A stretch of 64,000 bases of DNA from an uncultured Arsenicibacter sp. (GTDB lineage Bacteria > Bacteroidota > Bacteroidia > Cytophagales > Spirosomataceae). Shown here piece by piece: positions 36,744-44,995 of the stretch; position 1 is the stretch's first letter; every line of letters starts with the position of its first letter. The notes under the pieces were generated by a model. That model had not been told where the DNA came from, made no database searches, and saw nothing but the letters and a program-made list of their open reading frames with translations. The stretch is taken from positions 1-64,000 of the forward strand of contig NZ_CAMFHL010000008.1 in assembly GCF_945952095.1 (NCBI RefSeq), in the 5' to 3' direction. The position numbers and the translations under genes are program-made.

Positions 36744-37130
36744 TCAGAAAAATACGACATCATTAAAAAAAAAGGCATCATCTTTAAAGATGTATAAGTG
36801 AGGATATTTATGCTTATAATGCCATGCGGGCCGCGCATCCTTTGTGGCCAGGACAATCTTTAGAAAATCAACATAATCAATGATTCTTTCGTGTTCATCA
36901 ACAATGCGTTTTGACTGAAGCCAGGTCCAGAAATCATCAGCAGACTGATAGAATTCCCAGTTATTATGATTAAATAAAAACCGCCAGCCTTTGCAGGATC
37001 TGCCAAGGTGAATCTTTTCGGTAAATACGTTCTTCCTTGCTTTAAACGCCGCTAAATCCCCTTTTTCTGCAATACTGAACAATTCCTGCCAGTCATTTTC
37101 AGTAGGTGGTGTACGTGCATAGTAATTCAT
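36744..37130 (-). CDS. Hypothetical low-GC protein
   Basis: The product has 128 residues and I do not recognise it. It is rich in aromatic and charged residues (CKGWRFLFNHNNWEFYQSAD, FWTWLQSKRIVDEHERI, AWHYKHKYPHLYIFKDDAFF). A small cytosolic protein with no signal or membrane helix is likely. G+C is roughly 40 percent against well over 50 percent in most neighbours, and both flanks are AT-rich, so it may be a recent arrival. Phage-related or immunity-type proteins have a similar look, but this is only an impression. Confidence 0.5.
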   Translation of the reverse strand: MNYYARTPPTENDWQELFSIAEKGDLAAFKARKNVFTEKIHLGRSCKGWRFLFNHNNWEFYQSADDFWTWLQSKRIVDEHERIIDYVDFLKIVLATKDARPAWHYKHKYPHLYIFKDDAFFFNDVVFF

Positions 37131-37525
37131 TGTGATGGGTGGTAAATGCCATAACTGAATAAGTGTCTGTTTATCTGCCGGATAGCCATGTACATTTACA
37201 TCAATATACGTTTCGGGGTGAAAACAACAATATTTTTACATATATAATACAGGAGTTTCTTTTTAAAATTTAATTATGCACTTTTTTACTCGTTTCTATT
37301 TTAGCATAAACATGAATAGCTACACGAAAAACAAGTTTAAAATGACAGTTATATAATTTATTTATATAGATTTTAATGAACGTAATGCATAAATTTTAAT
37401 CTCATTTTTCTGCTGCAAAAGGCATACAGGCAAACAAATTTGAAAAAATTTAAGTTACTTTAAATGTACAGCCTGTTTACTTAAATCAAGTAGTTGGTTT
37501 AAGCCATTCCTAAAGCAATAAACTT
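37131..37525. other. AT-rich intergenic stretch of 395 bp
   Basis: This separates the divergent hypothetical gene and the sigma factor gene. No open frame of note, no long palindrome and no clean TAnnTTTG box was found. It probably holds both promoters. Confidence 0.5.
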
Positions 37526-38077
37526 GTGAAACAATCATCTCTCCGCCTCGTCACAGACGAAGCGCTGGTAGCGCTGTACCTGAACACCACCCAGGAGCGT
37601 TATTTTCAGCCGCTCTACCAGCGTCATTACAGGTTAGTGCTCAAGCACTGTCTTACGTTTACAAAAGACCCGGAATTAGCGCAGGATTTCGCCCAGACTG
37701 TTTTTGAAAAAGCGTTGATTAACCTGCACACCTTTAAACACAAAAGTCGTTTTTCGACGTGGTTATATGTACTGGCGCGTAACTATTGCCTTTCCCAGCA
37801 GAGGCGCGATAAGTCCTTCCGGTTTGTAGCGCTTGATGACTATGTGATTACGTTAGCAGATCCGGCCCCGGCGGCCGAGTATCCGTTCGATGAGTTTATC
37901 CATATTTTACACCAGTTACCCGATCTCGAAAAACAGATTCTACGTTTACGGTACGAAAATAATCTGAGTATTCCGCACATTGCGGAACAGGTGAATATGC
38001 AGCCCTCAGCCGTGAAAATGCGGTTGAAACGCTGTCGGGATAAACTCCGGAAGCAAATCGGCAGCCTGCCATCCTGA
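37526..38077 (+). CDS. RNA polymerase sigma factor, ECF-like sigma-70 family
   Basis: The product has 183 residues from a GTG start. Region 2 (about 20-95) has YQRHYRLVLKHCLTFTKDPE, AQDFAQTVFEKALINLHTF and SRFSTWLYVLARNYCLSQQR. Region 4 (about 125-178) has LPDLEKQILRLRYENNLSIP, HIAEQVNMQPSAVKMRLKRC and RDKLRK. There is no region 1 or 3, which fits the ECF group. No anti-sigma gene is adjacent and the target genes are unknown. A strong terminator follows. Confidence 0.9.
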   Translation: MKQSSLRLVTDEALVALYLNTTQERYFQPLYQRHYRLVLKHCLTFTKDPELAQDFAQTVFEKALINLHTFKHKSRFSTWLYVLARNYCLSQQRRDKSFRFVALDDYVITLADPAPAAEYPFDEFIHILHQLPDLEKQILRLRYENNLSIPHIAEQVNMQPSAVKMRLKRCRDKLRKQIGSLPS

Positions 38078-38104
38078 TATCGTTATTCTGTAAACACCAG
38101 GCAG

Positions 38105-38146
38105 AACAGCCGCATAACCTTTGCGTGTTATGCGGCTGTTTTTTTT
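38105..38146 (+). terminator. Strong intrinsic terminator after the sigma factor gene
   Basis: The perfect 14-bp arms aacagccgcataac and inverse have an 8-nt loop and run directly into eight T residues. Confidence 0.9.
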
Positions 38147-38241
38147 CAAAATAACTTCCGCAATAATTAGATTTTCTCCCTGTTTTTTTAAATTATTGCC
38201 AGTCATTTACCCTACTTGACCCTTAACCTTAGCAAACATCA

Positions 38242-38790
38242 ATGACCCGCCTGCTTAGCTTTTACCGGCTGATGGCAATCCTGTGCATCAGCCTGCTGCA
38301 CCTGTATGCAGGAGCACAGTCAACCGCCCCGCCCCAGGCCCCCGGACTGACCTTTATCGCCCGGTTTAACGTAACGATCGGTCCTCCCTACGTCGTGGGA
38401 GAAACGGCCCACGGCCTGCGCCGGATTATTCCGATTACCGGCGGCACCATCGACGGCCCGCAACTTAAAGGCACCATTATTCCCGGCGGTGCCGACTGGC
38501 AGGTCGTCCGTAAAGACGGAGTTGCCGAAGTAGAGGCGCATTATCAGTTTAAAACCGATGATGGTGTCACGATTTACATTAAAAACGTTGGTCTGCGTGT
38601 GGCCACACCGGAAGTTGCCGCCCGCATCGGTCGCGGCGAACAGGTCAGCCCGTCGGAATATTATTTCCGGACGGCGCCGAAATTTGAGGCCCCGGCCGGA
38701 AAATACGCCTGGCTCAATGATGCCCTTTACATTGCCAATGCCTACCGCAACCCCGATAACGTGGTCATCGACATCTGGCAGGTGCGTTAA
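38242..38790 (+). CDS. DUF3237 family protein, secreted
   Basis: The product has 182 residues. A signal peptide (LMAILCISLLHLYAGAQ) is followed by a DUF3237/UPF0311 beta-barrel. Marks are TIGPPYVVGETAHGLRRIIP, GTIIPGGADWQVVRKDGVAE, AHYQFKTDDGVTIYIKN, YYFRTAPKFEAPAGKYAWLN and the end. Family members have no proven activity; some lie near genes for aromatic compounds. Here it stands 29 bp before the MetE-like gene and the aromatic-acid type transporter, so a role on a small cyclic molecule is possible but unproven. Confidence 0.85.
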   Translation: MTRLLSFYRLMAILCISLLHLYAGAQSTAPPQAPGLTFIARFNVTIGPPYVVGETAHGLRRIIPITGGTIDGPQLKGTIIPGGADWQVVRKDGVAEVEAHYQFKTDDGVTIYIKNVGLRVATPEVAARIGRGEQVSPSEYYFRTAPKFEAPAGKYAWLNDALYIANAYRNPDNVVIDIWQVR

Positions 38791-38819
38791 TTCCTGAAAA
38801 CTACCCTTAACCAATTGAT

Positions 38820-39929
38820 ATGAAAACCCCTCCTTTCCGTGCCGATCATGTGGGCAGCCTGCTCCGGACTCCGTCCGTCAAAGAAAACCGCCTGAAGTGG
38901 AAAAAAGGCGAAATCACAGCCGACGAACTTCGCGCTATTGAAGATGAGGCCATTAAAGAAACAGTACAGCGGCTTGAAGCCACCGGTATGCGTTCAATTA
39001 CCGACGGTGAGTTCCGGCGGGATTATTTTCACCTTGACTTCCTGAAAGAACTGGACGGCGTCAGCGTTACGGGCGGAATCGATGCAAATCCGCACGCCAA
39101 AGTCGCTGAAGACGGCTTCAAACCACCGGTTCTGAGTGTAACGGGCAAGCTCCGGCACCGGAAAGACATTCAGGTAGATGACTTCAACTTCCTGAAATCG
39201 GTCGTAACCCAAACGCCTAAGGTCTCGATCCCGTCGCCGACGATGATTCACTTCCGGGGGGGGCGTAAGTCGATCGACATTCAGTCGTACCCCGACATGG
39301 ATCAGTTCTTTGCCGATCTGTCGGCGGCCTACCGCGAAGAAATTGACCATCTCTATCAGGCCGGTCTGCGGTATCTGCAACTGGACGACACCAATCTGGC
39401 TTACCTCTGCGACCCTAAAATGCGGGCGGCAGCGGCCGAACGCGGCGAAGACCCCAACGAACTGCCCCGCACTTATGCGCGGCTGATCAACTCAGTCATC
39501 GACAACCGCCCCGACGACCTTACCGTTGGCATTCACCTGTGCCGGGGCAACTACCGGAGCACATGGTTTGCGGAAGGCGGTTACGAACCCGTCGCCGAAG
39601 TGTTGTTCAACGAGATCAACGTTGATGCGTATTTCCTGGAATACGACGACGAGCGCTCCGGCGATTTCGCGCCCCTGCGGTTTGTACCCCACCACAAAAT
39701 GGTGGTGCTGGGCATTATTTCGTCCAAGGTAAAAACCCTGGAGCCCATCAATGACCTCTGCAAACGCATTGACGAAGCAGCGCAATACATCCCGCTCGAC
39801 AACCTGTGCGTCAGCCCGCAGTGCGGTTTTTCATCAACGCATCATGGCAACGACATGACCCACGATGACCAGTGGCGGAAAATCGAACTGGTGGTCAATA
39901 CGGCCACCAAAGTCTGGGGTACGCCTTAA
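38820..39929 (+). CDS. Cobalamin-independent methionine synthase-like protein (MetE C-terminal domain family)
   Basis: The product has 369 residues, the length of YxjG/YxjH-type stand-alone catalytic domains. It starts FRADHVGSLLRTPSVKENR. The zinc ligands of MetE are preserved: His and Cys in VGIHLCRGNYRSTW, Glu in FLEYDDERSGDF and Cys in VSPQCGFSS. It has TDGEFRRDYFHLDF for the substrate side. Family knowledge: these enzymes move methyl groups to a thiol. Being next to DUF3237 and an AAHS-type transporter gene, it might handle methylated compounds from the environment, but simple methionine synthesis is equally open. Confidence 0.85.
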   Translation: MKTPPFRADHVGSLLRTPSVKENRLKWKKGEITADELRAIEDEAIKETVQRLEATGMRSITDGEFRRDYFHLDFLKELDGVSVTGGIDANPHAKVAEDGFKPPVLSVTGKLRHRKDIQVDDFNFLKSVVTQTPKVSIPSPTMIHFRGGRKSIDIQSYPDMDQFFADLSAAYREEIDHLYQAGLRYLQLDDTNLAYLCDPKMRAAAAERGEDPNELPRTYARLINSVIDNRPDDLTVGIHLCRGNYRSTWFAEGGYEPVAEVLFNEINVDAYFLEYDDERSGDFAPLRFVPHHKMVVLGIISSKVKTLEPINDLCKRIDEAAQYIPLDNLCVSPQCGFSSTHHGNDMTHDDQWRKIELVVNTATKVWGTP

Positions 39930-39992
39930 CCGATTCCTTCCCTTGCCGCATGCTGTTGTGGCATCATGCAGCGATCTCCTAACCTTAACTAT

Positions 39993-41291
39993 ATGACTGT
40001 CAGTGTCCGGTCACTCATTGACCAGCGGCCCATCTCGGGCCTGCAATACGCCACGATTCTGATTTGCTTCCTGATGAACATGCTCGACGGCATGGACGTC
40101 ATGGTGATTTCCTACGCCGCCCCCGCCATTGCCAAAGGCTGGGGGGTTACACCCGAAGCGCTGGGCATAGTGTTCAGTTCGGGGCTCTTCGGGATGACGT
40201 TCGGGGCGTTGCTGATGGCCCCCTATGCCGACGTTACCGGCCGTAAGAACATGATTCTGCTCAGCGCTTTCTTGATGGGCCTGAGCATCTACCTGACGGC
40301 CTATGCCACCAGCATTACGGCCCTGATTGCGTTCCGGTTTGTGAGCGGGCTGGGCATCGGCTGCATGCTGGCCAGTACCGCCGCCCTCGCCGCTGAATAT
40401 ACGCCCAACCACTCCCGTGACTTCTGGGTAAGCTTTGTGGTAGCTGGGTATCCGGTCGGGGCCGTGGTGTCGGGACTGGTTGCGGCCAAAACCATTCCGG
40501 CATCGGGCTGGGGTTCCATTTTTCAGCTGGCGGGGGCAACGACGTTCTTCTCGCTGCCGCTGATCTACTTTTTCCTGTCCGAATCGCTGGACTTTCTGCT
40601 AAAGTCACAACCGAAAGCCTCTCTTGAGCACGCCAACCGGATATTGGTAAAGATCGGCGCAGGCCCTATCCCGGCATTACCCGACAAACCGCTGAAACCG
40701 TCCGGCATTCCTGTCAAATCGCTGCTGAATGAAGAGTTTAAGGTGTCCAGTATTCAGCTATGGGTTGCTTTGTTTCTGGCCTTTGCCACGCTTTATTTCC
40801 TGACCAGCTGGATTCCGAAACTCGCTACCAATGCGGGATTATCCATTGAACTGGCCATTTATGCCGGCACGGTTTTCAACGTCGGCGCGTTTTTCGGCAT
40901 CGTTACGCAGGGGTATTTCTCCAGCCGGTTTGGCCTGAAAAAAACAATCGGCGTCTTTCTGATCATGACGGGCGTGCTGATGGCGGGCTTCAGCCTTTTC
41001 TTCGGGTCATCGGCGCTGCTGCTGGTGTTCGGGCTGTTAGGCTTCGGAATTCAGGGCGGATTTGTCGGTCTGTATGCCGTGGCGGCGCGGCTCTACCCGA
41101 CGGAGTTCCGGACAACGGGCGTCGGCTGGGCAATCGGTATCGGGCGGCTGGGCGGCATTATTGGTCCGGCAGTCGGTGGCGTTCTGATCGGCATGGGCCT
41201 GTCGATGACCACTAACTTCCTGATTTATGCCGTTCCGACGATACTGGCCGGTCTGATGACGATCTACATTTCGTCGAAAAGCATCAGCTGA
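39993..41291 (+). CDS. MFS transporter, aromatic acid:H+ symporter (AAHS) type
   Basis: The product has 432 residues from the ATG at 39993 (MTVSVRSLIDQRPISGLQ); an ATG nine codons upstream is possible. Twelve membrane helices are seen. The PcaK/BenK type is indicated by MLDGMDVMVISYAAPAIA in helix 1, the DxTGRK loop (YADVTGRKNMILLSAF) between helices 2 and 3, and RFVSGLGIGCMLASTAALAA in helix 4. The likely cargo is an aromatic or other organic acid, for example 4-hydroxybenzoate or protocatechuate, which the pob/pca genes 5 kb away would use. Malonate is a less likely alternative, suggested by the mat/mad genes downstream. Confidence 0.85.
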   Translation: MTVSVRSLIDQRPISGLQYATILICFLMNMLDGMDVMVISYAAPAIAKGWGVTPEALGIVFSSGLFGMTFGALLMAPYADVTGRKNMILLSAFLMGLSIYLTAYATSITALIAFRFVSGLGIGCMLASTAALAAEYTPNHSRDFWVSFVVAGYPVGAVVSGLVAAKTIPASGWGSIFQLAGATTFFSLPLIYFFLSESLDFLLKSQPKASLEHANRILVKIGAGPIPALPDKPLKPSGIPVKSLLNEEFKVSSIQLWVALFLAFATLYFLTSWIPKLATNAGLSIELAIYAGTVFNVGAFFGIVTQGYFSSRFGLKKTIGVFLIMTGVLMAGFSLFFGSSALLLVFGLLGFGIQGGFVGLYAVAARLYPTEFRTTGVGWAIGIGRLGGIIGPAVGGVLIGMGLSMTTNFLIYAVPTILAGLMTIYISSKSIS

Positions 41292-41380
41292 CGGGACAAA
41301 ATTATCTATTCTGTCGTCCTGCGTTTTTTTGTGGGCTGACAAACACTAACAAATTTCATCCGTTTCGGGTGCCTGACATA

Positions 41381-42846
41381 ATGCAACCCTTTATCACGAA
41401 TGCAACCCAACACGCTGACCAGACCGCGATTGTCGCTGATGGTCAGTTCTACACGTATCAACAATTGCTGGATGCTTCGGCAACAATGGCCGGCTGGCTG
41501 CTCGATGGCCGCGACGACCTGAGCGAAGCCCGTGTCGCCTTCATGATCACGCCGGGCTTCGACTATGTCCGCGTACAGTGGGGCATCTGGCGGGCAGGCG
41601 GCATTGCCGTGCCGCTCGCCCTCTCCTATCCGCCCCCGTCCCTGCGCTATGTCCTCGACGATACCGGGGCCGACATTGTTGTAGCCGACGCTGCCTACGC
41701 CGGGATACTGGCACCGCTGGCTGCTGAACGCGGTATCCGGCTGTTGGTATTGGAGCAGGATGAGCCGGCGAATCATACGCTGGCATTACCCGTACTGTCG
41801 CCGGACCGGCGGGCCATGATCCTGTACACCAGCGGCACAACCAACCTGCCTAAAGGCGTCGTCACCACCCATGCCAACATTCAGGCGCAGGTGTCGACCC
41901 TGGTATCGGTCTGGCACTGGTCTGCTAACGACCACATTCTTTGTGTGTTACCGCTGCACCACGTGCATGGCATCATCAACGTTGTTTCTTCGGCGCTCTG
42001 GTCGGGAGCCACGGTTGAGTTCATGCCCAACTTCTCGGCAGAAGGCGTTTTCGGCGCTTTTGCGCAAGGCGCCATCAATGTCTTTATGGCGGTGCCGACC
42101 GGGAGCAACTTCCGGCAGACGAGCAGCAGGCCATTTCAGCGAATCTGGCCCGCTTCCGGCTGATGGTTTCGGGTTCGGCCGCGCTGCCGGTCACCGTCAT
42201 GGAAAAATGGCAGGCCATCAGCAGCCATACGCTGCTCGAACGTTACGGCATGACCGAAATCGGCATGGGCATCAGCAATCCGTATGAGGGCGAACGGCGC
42301 GTGGGTGCCATCGGTCAGCCACTGCCGGGGGTGCAGGTCCGGCTCGTCAATGAGACCGACGAACCCGTTCCGGACGGGCAGCCCGGCGAGATTCAGGTCA
42401 AAGGCCCGAATGTGTTTCTGGAATACTGGCAACGGTCCGACGCCACGCAAAAGGCGTTTACCGCCGACGGCTGGTTCCGTACCGGCGACATTGCCGTCAA
42501 CGAGGACGGCTACATCCGGATGCTCGGCCGCGACTCCATCGACATCATCAAATCGGGCGGCTACAAAATCTCCGCCCTTGAGCTGGAAGAAGTCCTGCGG
42601 ATCCATCCGGCCGTGAGCGATTGCAGTGTCATCGGCGTTCCCAACGACGAATGGGGCGAAGTCGTTTCGGCGGTATTGATTCTGAAAGACCCCGCTGTTT
42701 CGCCCGCCGACATCAACAGCTGGCTGCGCGAACGCCTGCCCGGCTACAAAATCCCGCGCCAGTACCGGATCGTAGCCGAACTACCGCGCAATGCCATGGG
42801 CAAAGTGACCAAAAACGACCTGAAACCTTTGTTTTTACCCAGCTAA
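41381..42846 (+). pseudogene. matB: Malonyl-CoA synthetase-like acyl-CoA ligase, split by an internal deletion and frameshift
   Basis: Two frames together make one AMP-binding ligase of MatB/ACSF3 type. The first frame (to 42163) holds ILYTSGTTNLPKGVVTTH and LPLHHVHGIIN and ends correctly at NVFMAVPT (42100). The second frame resumes at 42103 with EQLPADEQQAISANLARF, then MVSGSAALP, LERYGMTEIGMGISNP, GWFRTGDIA, KSGGYKISALELEEVL and PRNAMGKVTKNDL. The segment expected between them (IYxKLxxYW in relatives) is missing, so some 20-35 bp of the form 3n+1 seem lost. Malonate plus CoA plus ATP to malonyl-CoA is the expected reaction. The madL and madM transporter genes follow 12 bp later. A sequencing error cannot be excluded, but a plain indel would not lose a motif. 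Confidence 0.8.
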
Positions 42847-42858
42847 ACCCTTTTTCTG

Positions 42859-43248
42859 ATGATTATTTACGGAGTTGCAATACTGGCCTTCTGTTATATC
42901 ACGGGTCAGCTGGCCGGTGAATTTCTCGGCAAGGCGCTTGGCATAGATGCCAATGTAGGCGGCGTAGGCTTTGCCATGCTCCTGCTGATTCTGATTAACG
43001 ACTGGTTCGCAAAGAAGGGCGGTCCGGATAAACTGACTGAAAACGGAATTCAGTTCTGGAGCCAGATGTACATCCCGATTGTAGTGGCCATGTCGGCAGT
43101 CCAGAACGTAAAGGTGGCCGTTTCGAGCGGCCTGATTGCGATTCTGGCCGGGATTCTTCCGGTACTACTCTGCCTGACGATGATTCCGGTATTGGCAAAA
43201 CTTACCAAAAAAGCACCTCAGCATGGAGATTATAGTCCGGTTTCTTGA
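42859..43248 (+). CDS. madL: Malonate transporter subunit MadL
   Basis: The product has 129 residues with about four membrane helices (MIIYGVAILAFCYITGQLAG, VGFAMLLLILINDWFAKKGG, QMYIPIVVAMSAVQNVKVAV, AGILPVLLCLTMIPVLAKL). Family knowledge: MadL and MadM together take up malonate in Malonomonas. It is encoded between the ligase and madM and overlaps madM by 26 bp, which fits coupled translation of a two-subunit carrier. Confidence 0.88.
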   Translation: MIIYGVAILAFCYITGQLAGEFLGKALGIDANVGGVGFAMLLLILINDWFAKKGGPDKLTENGIQFWSQMYIPIVVAMSAVQNVKVAVSSGLIAILAGILPVLLCLTMIPVLAKLTKKAPQHGDYSPVS

Positions 43249-43990
43249 TAAAAACGGGCTCATTGTGGCCTTTTTATGCGTAGGTATAATTACCTACGCT
43301 TCTGCTGTTTTGTCAGACCGGCTCACCAACCGCAAAATTCCGGGCTCGGCCATTGCCATTCTCATGGGGCTGGTACTGGCCTATATCGGCGGCAGGGTAA
43401 CGGGCGGCGAAAAAGGCATTGCCGACATTAAAGCCCTGTCCGGTTTCGGGATTATGGGCGGTTCGATGTTCCGCGACTTCTCCATTGTGTCAACGGCTAT
43501 GGGGGCCAGCTTTGTGGTGATGCGCAAAACCGGCTGGGTCGGTGCCTTATCGCTGTTTCTGGGCATCGTGCTTTCGTTTATCGGCGGGGTGCTCGTAGCG
43601 CTGCTCTGGGGTTACACGGATGCCATTAGCCTGACTACCATAGGAGCCGGCGCCTGCACCTACATTGTGGGGCCGGTAACCGGCGCGGCCATCGGAGCCA
43701 GTTCGGATGTGATGGCCCTGAGCATTGCCGCCGGTGTGGTAAAAGCCGTTTTTGTAACCATTGCCACCCCGTTTCTGGCCAGATTTATCGGTCTTGACAA
43801 CCCGCATACGGCCATGATTTTCGGCGGGCTGATGGGTACTACCAGCGGCGTATCAGCCGGTCTGGCGGCCACCGACCCAAAGCTCGTACCGTATGGTGCC
43901 CTGACCGCCACGTTCTATACAGGCCTCGGCTGCCTGTCCTGTCCGTCTGTTTTATACCTTCTGATGCGCATGCTCTTCGGAAACGGCTAA
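43223..43990 (+). CDS. madM: Malonate transporter subunit MadM
   Basis: The product has 255 residues with about seven to eight membrane helices. It reads IPGSAIAILMGLVLAYIGGR, GFGIMGGSMFRDFSIVSTAM, GAGACTYIVGPVTGAAIGAS and GGLMGTTSGVSAGLAATDPK, which match the MadM family. It is the large partner of MadL in proton- or sodium-driven malonate import. Imported malonate would go to the ligase encoded just upstream, which looks broken. Confidence 0.88.
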   Translation: MEIIVRFLDKNGLIVAFLCVGIITYASAVLSDRLTNRKIPGSAIAILMGLVLAYIGGRVTGGEKGIADIKALSGFGIMGGSMFRDFSIVSTAMGASFVVMRKTGWVGALSLFLGIVLSFIGGVLVALLWGYTDAISLTTIGAGACTYIVGPVTGAAIGASSDVMALSIAAGVVKAVFVTIATPFLARFIGLDNPHTAMIFGGLMGTTSGVSAGLAATDPKLVPYGALTATFYTGLGCLSCPSVLYLLMRMLFGNG

Positions 43991-44123
43991 CAGAATCTTT
44001 ACCCGCATATACATCCGGCCGGATCAATTGGAAAGATAACCACAGAGATTCGCGGAGGACAGCAGAGTCTGCTGTAGCTTCTGAACTGTAAGCTGGCAAA
44101 CTAATCAGATAATAAGCGTATTA

Positions 44124-44513
44124 ATGAAAATCGAACACATTGCCATTTGGGTCAATGATCTGGAAACAATGAAGGCATTTTATATCCGGTATTTCGGGGC
44201 GACGGCCAATGAGAAGTACCACAATCCGGTGAAACACTTTCAGTCGTATTTTCTTTCGTTCGAAGATGGTTGCCGGCTCGAACTCATGCAGCGGCCCGAT
44301 ATTGCTGACGCCCCCAAAGACTACAACCGGCAAACCACCGGCCTGATCCATTTTGCGGTTTCGGTGGGTAGCCGGGAAAACGTTGATGCGCTCACCGAGC
44401 AACTCCGGCAGGATGGGTTCCCGATTGCCGGTGAGCCCCGAACCACCGGCGACGGCTATTACGAAAGTGTCGTGCTTGACCCCGAAAACAACATTATTGA
44501 AATTACGGTCTGA
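44124..44513 (+). CDS. VOC-superfamily metalloprotein (glyoxalase/dioxygenase fold)
   Basis: The product has 129 residues made of two beta-alpha-beta-beta-beta modules. Metal ligand positions are kept: His in IEHIAIWVNDL, Glu in CRLELMQRP, His in GLIHFAVSVGS and Glu in NNIIEITV. Such small VOC proteins include glyoxalase I, fosfomycin enzymes and ring-cleaving or isomerising enzymes. The NPVKHFQSYFLSFEDG stretch is typical of uncharacterised lactoylglutathione-lyase-like members. No neighbour fixes the substrate. Confidence 0.85.
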   Translation: MKIEHIAIWVNDLETMKAFYIRYFGATANEKYHNPVKHFQSYFLSFEDGCRLELMQRPDIADAPKDYNRQTTGLIHFAVSVGSRENVDALTEQLRQDGFPIAGEPRTTGDGYYESVVLDPENNIIEITV

Positions 44514-44608
44514 AATCAGTGGTGGCAAGGCGTGAAAAAGCCCCTCGTTAATTAGCCCGTTCCAACCATTTCACCGCTCATAGACTCTTATGCAAAACAC
44601 CCGATAAC

Positions 44609-44932
44609 ATGAAAAAACATCTTCTACACTTTATTAGCCTCAGCCTGCTCTTTAGTGCCTGCCAGGAAGCCAAACCAGATTGCGGCTGCGACGGTAGTGG
44701 CGGCACTGTACTTACGGACAGGCTTGCCGTTTATACAAACACTCAAATCAGGACGTTAGGCACTGGAGGCTACTTTTTTACAGTTTGTAACAACGACAAA
44801 CTTAAAGAAAAGAATATTCAGGCAGGTGATACTGTTTATGTAAGCGGCGTTACAAATAACTCCTGCTATAAGGGCGAGACACTTATAGCGCTGCCAGGCT
44901 ATATCAAGCTGACAGAACTCAGGAAAAAGTAA
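44609..44932 (+). CDS. Hypothetical lipoprotein
   Basis: The product has 107 residues. A lipoprotein signal (HFISLSLLFSAC) puts the lipid-bearing Cys at residue 18. The mature part is small, with further Cys residues (DCGCDGSGG, FTVCNNDKL, NNSCYKGE) that may pair, and a beta-rich end with GDTVYVSGV and ALPGYIKLTEL. No known domain. Probably an outer-membrane-attached periplasmic protein. Confidence 0.65.
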   Translation: MKKHLLHFISLSLLFSACQEAKPDCGCDGSGGTVLTDRLAVYTNTQIRTLGTGGYFFTVCNNDKLKEKNIQAGDTVYVSGVTNNSCYKGETLIALPGYIKLTELRKK

Positions 44933-44943
44933 TCTTGATGTTC

Positions 44944-44976
44944 AGTGGTGGCACGAGTCAAAGTCGTGCCACCACT
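44944..44976. repeat. REP-like palindrome, copy 4
   Basis: Same 33-bp form as the copies at 5147 and 9468, with loop caa and one mismatch in the left arm (agtggtggcacgagt against agtcgtgccaccact). It lies between the convergent lipoprotein and pcaF genes. A degenerate half copy (agtggtggca) is at 44518. Confidence 0.8.
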
Positions 44977-44995
44977 ATAGCCTCCCCTCTATACC

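Noticed and set aside
43223..43248. A frameshift between madL and madM
   Set aside because: Both proteins are complete for their families. The 26-bp overlap is a normal coupled arrangement.
44518..44535. A fifth REP-like copy (agtggtggcaaggcgtg)
   Set aside because: Only half an arm is present and there is no partner arm, so it is at most a decayed copy.
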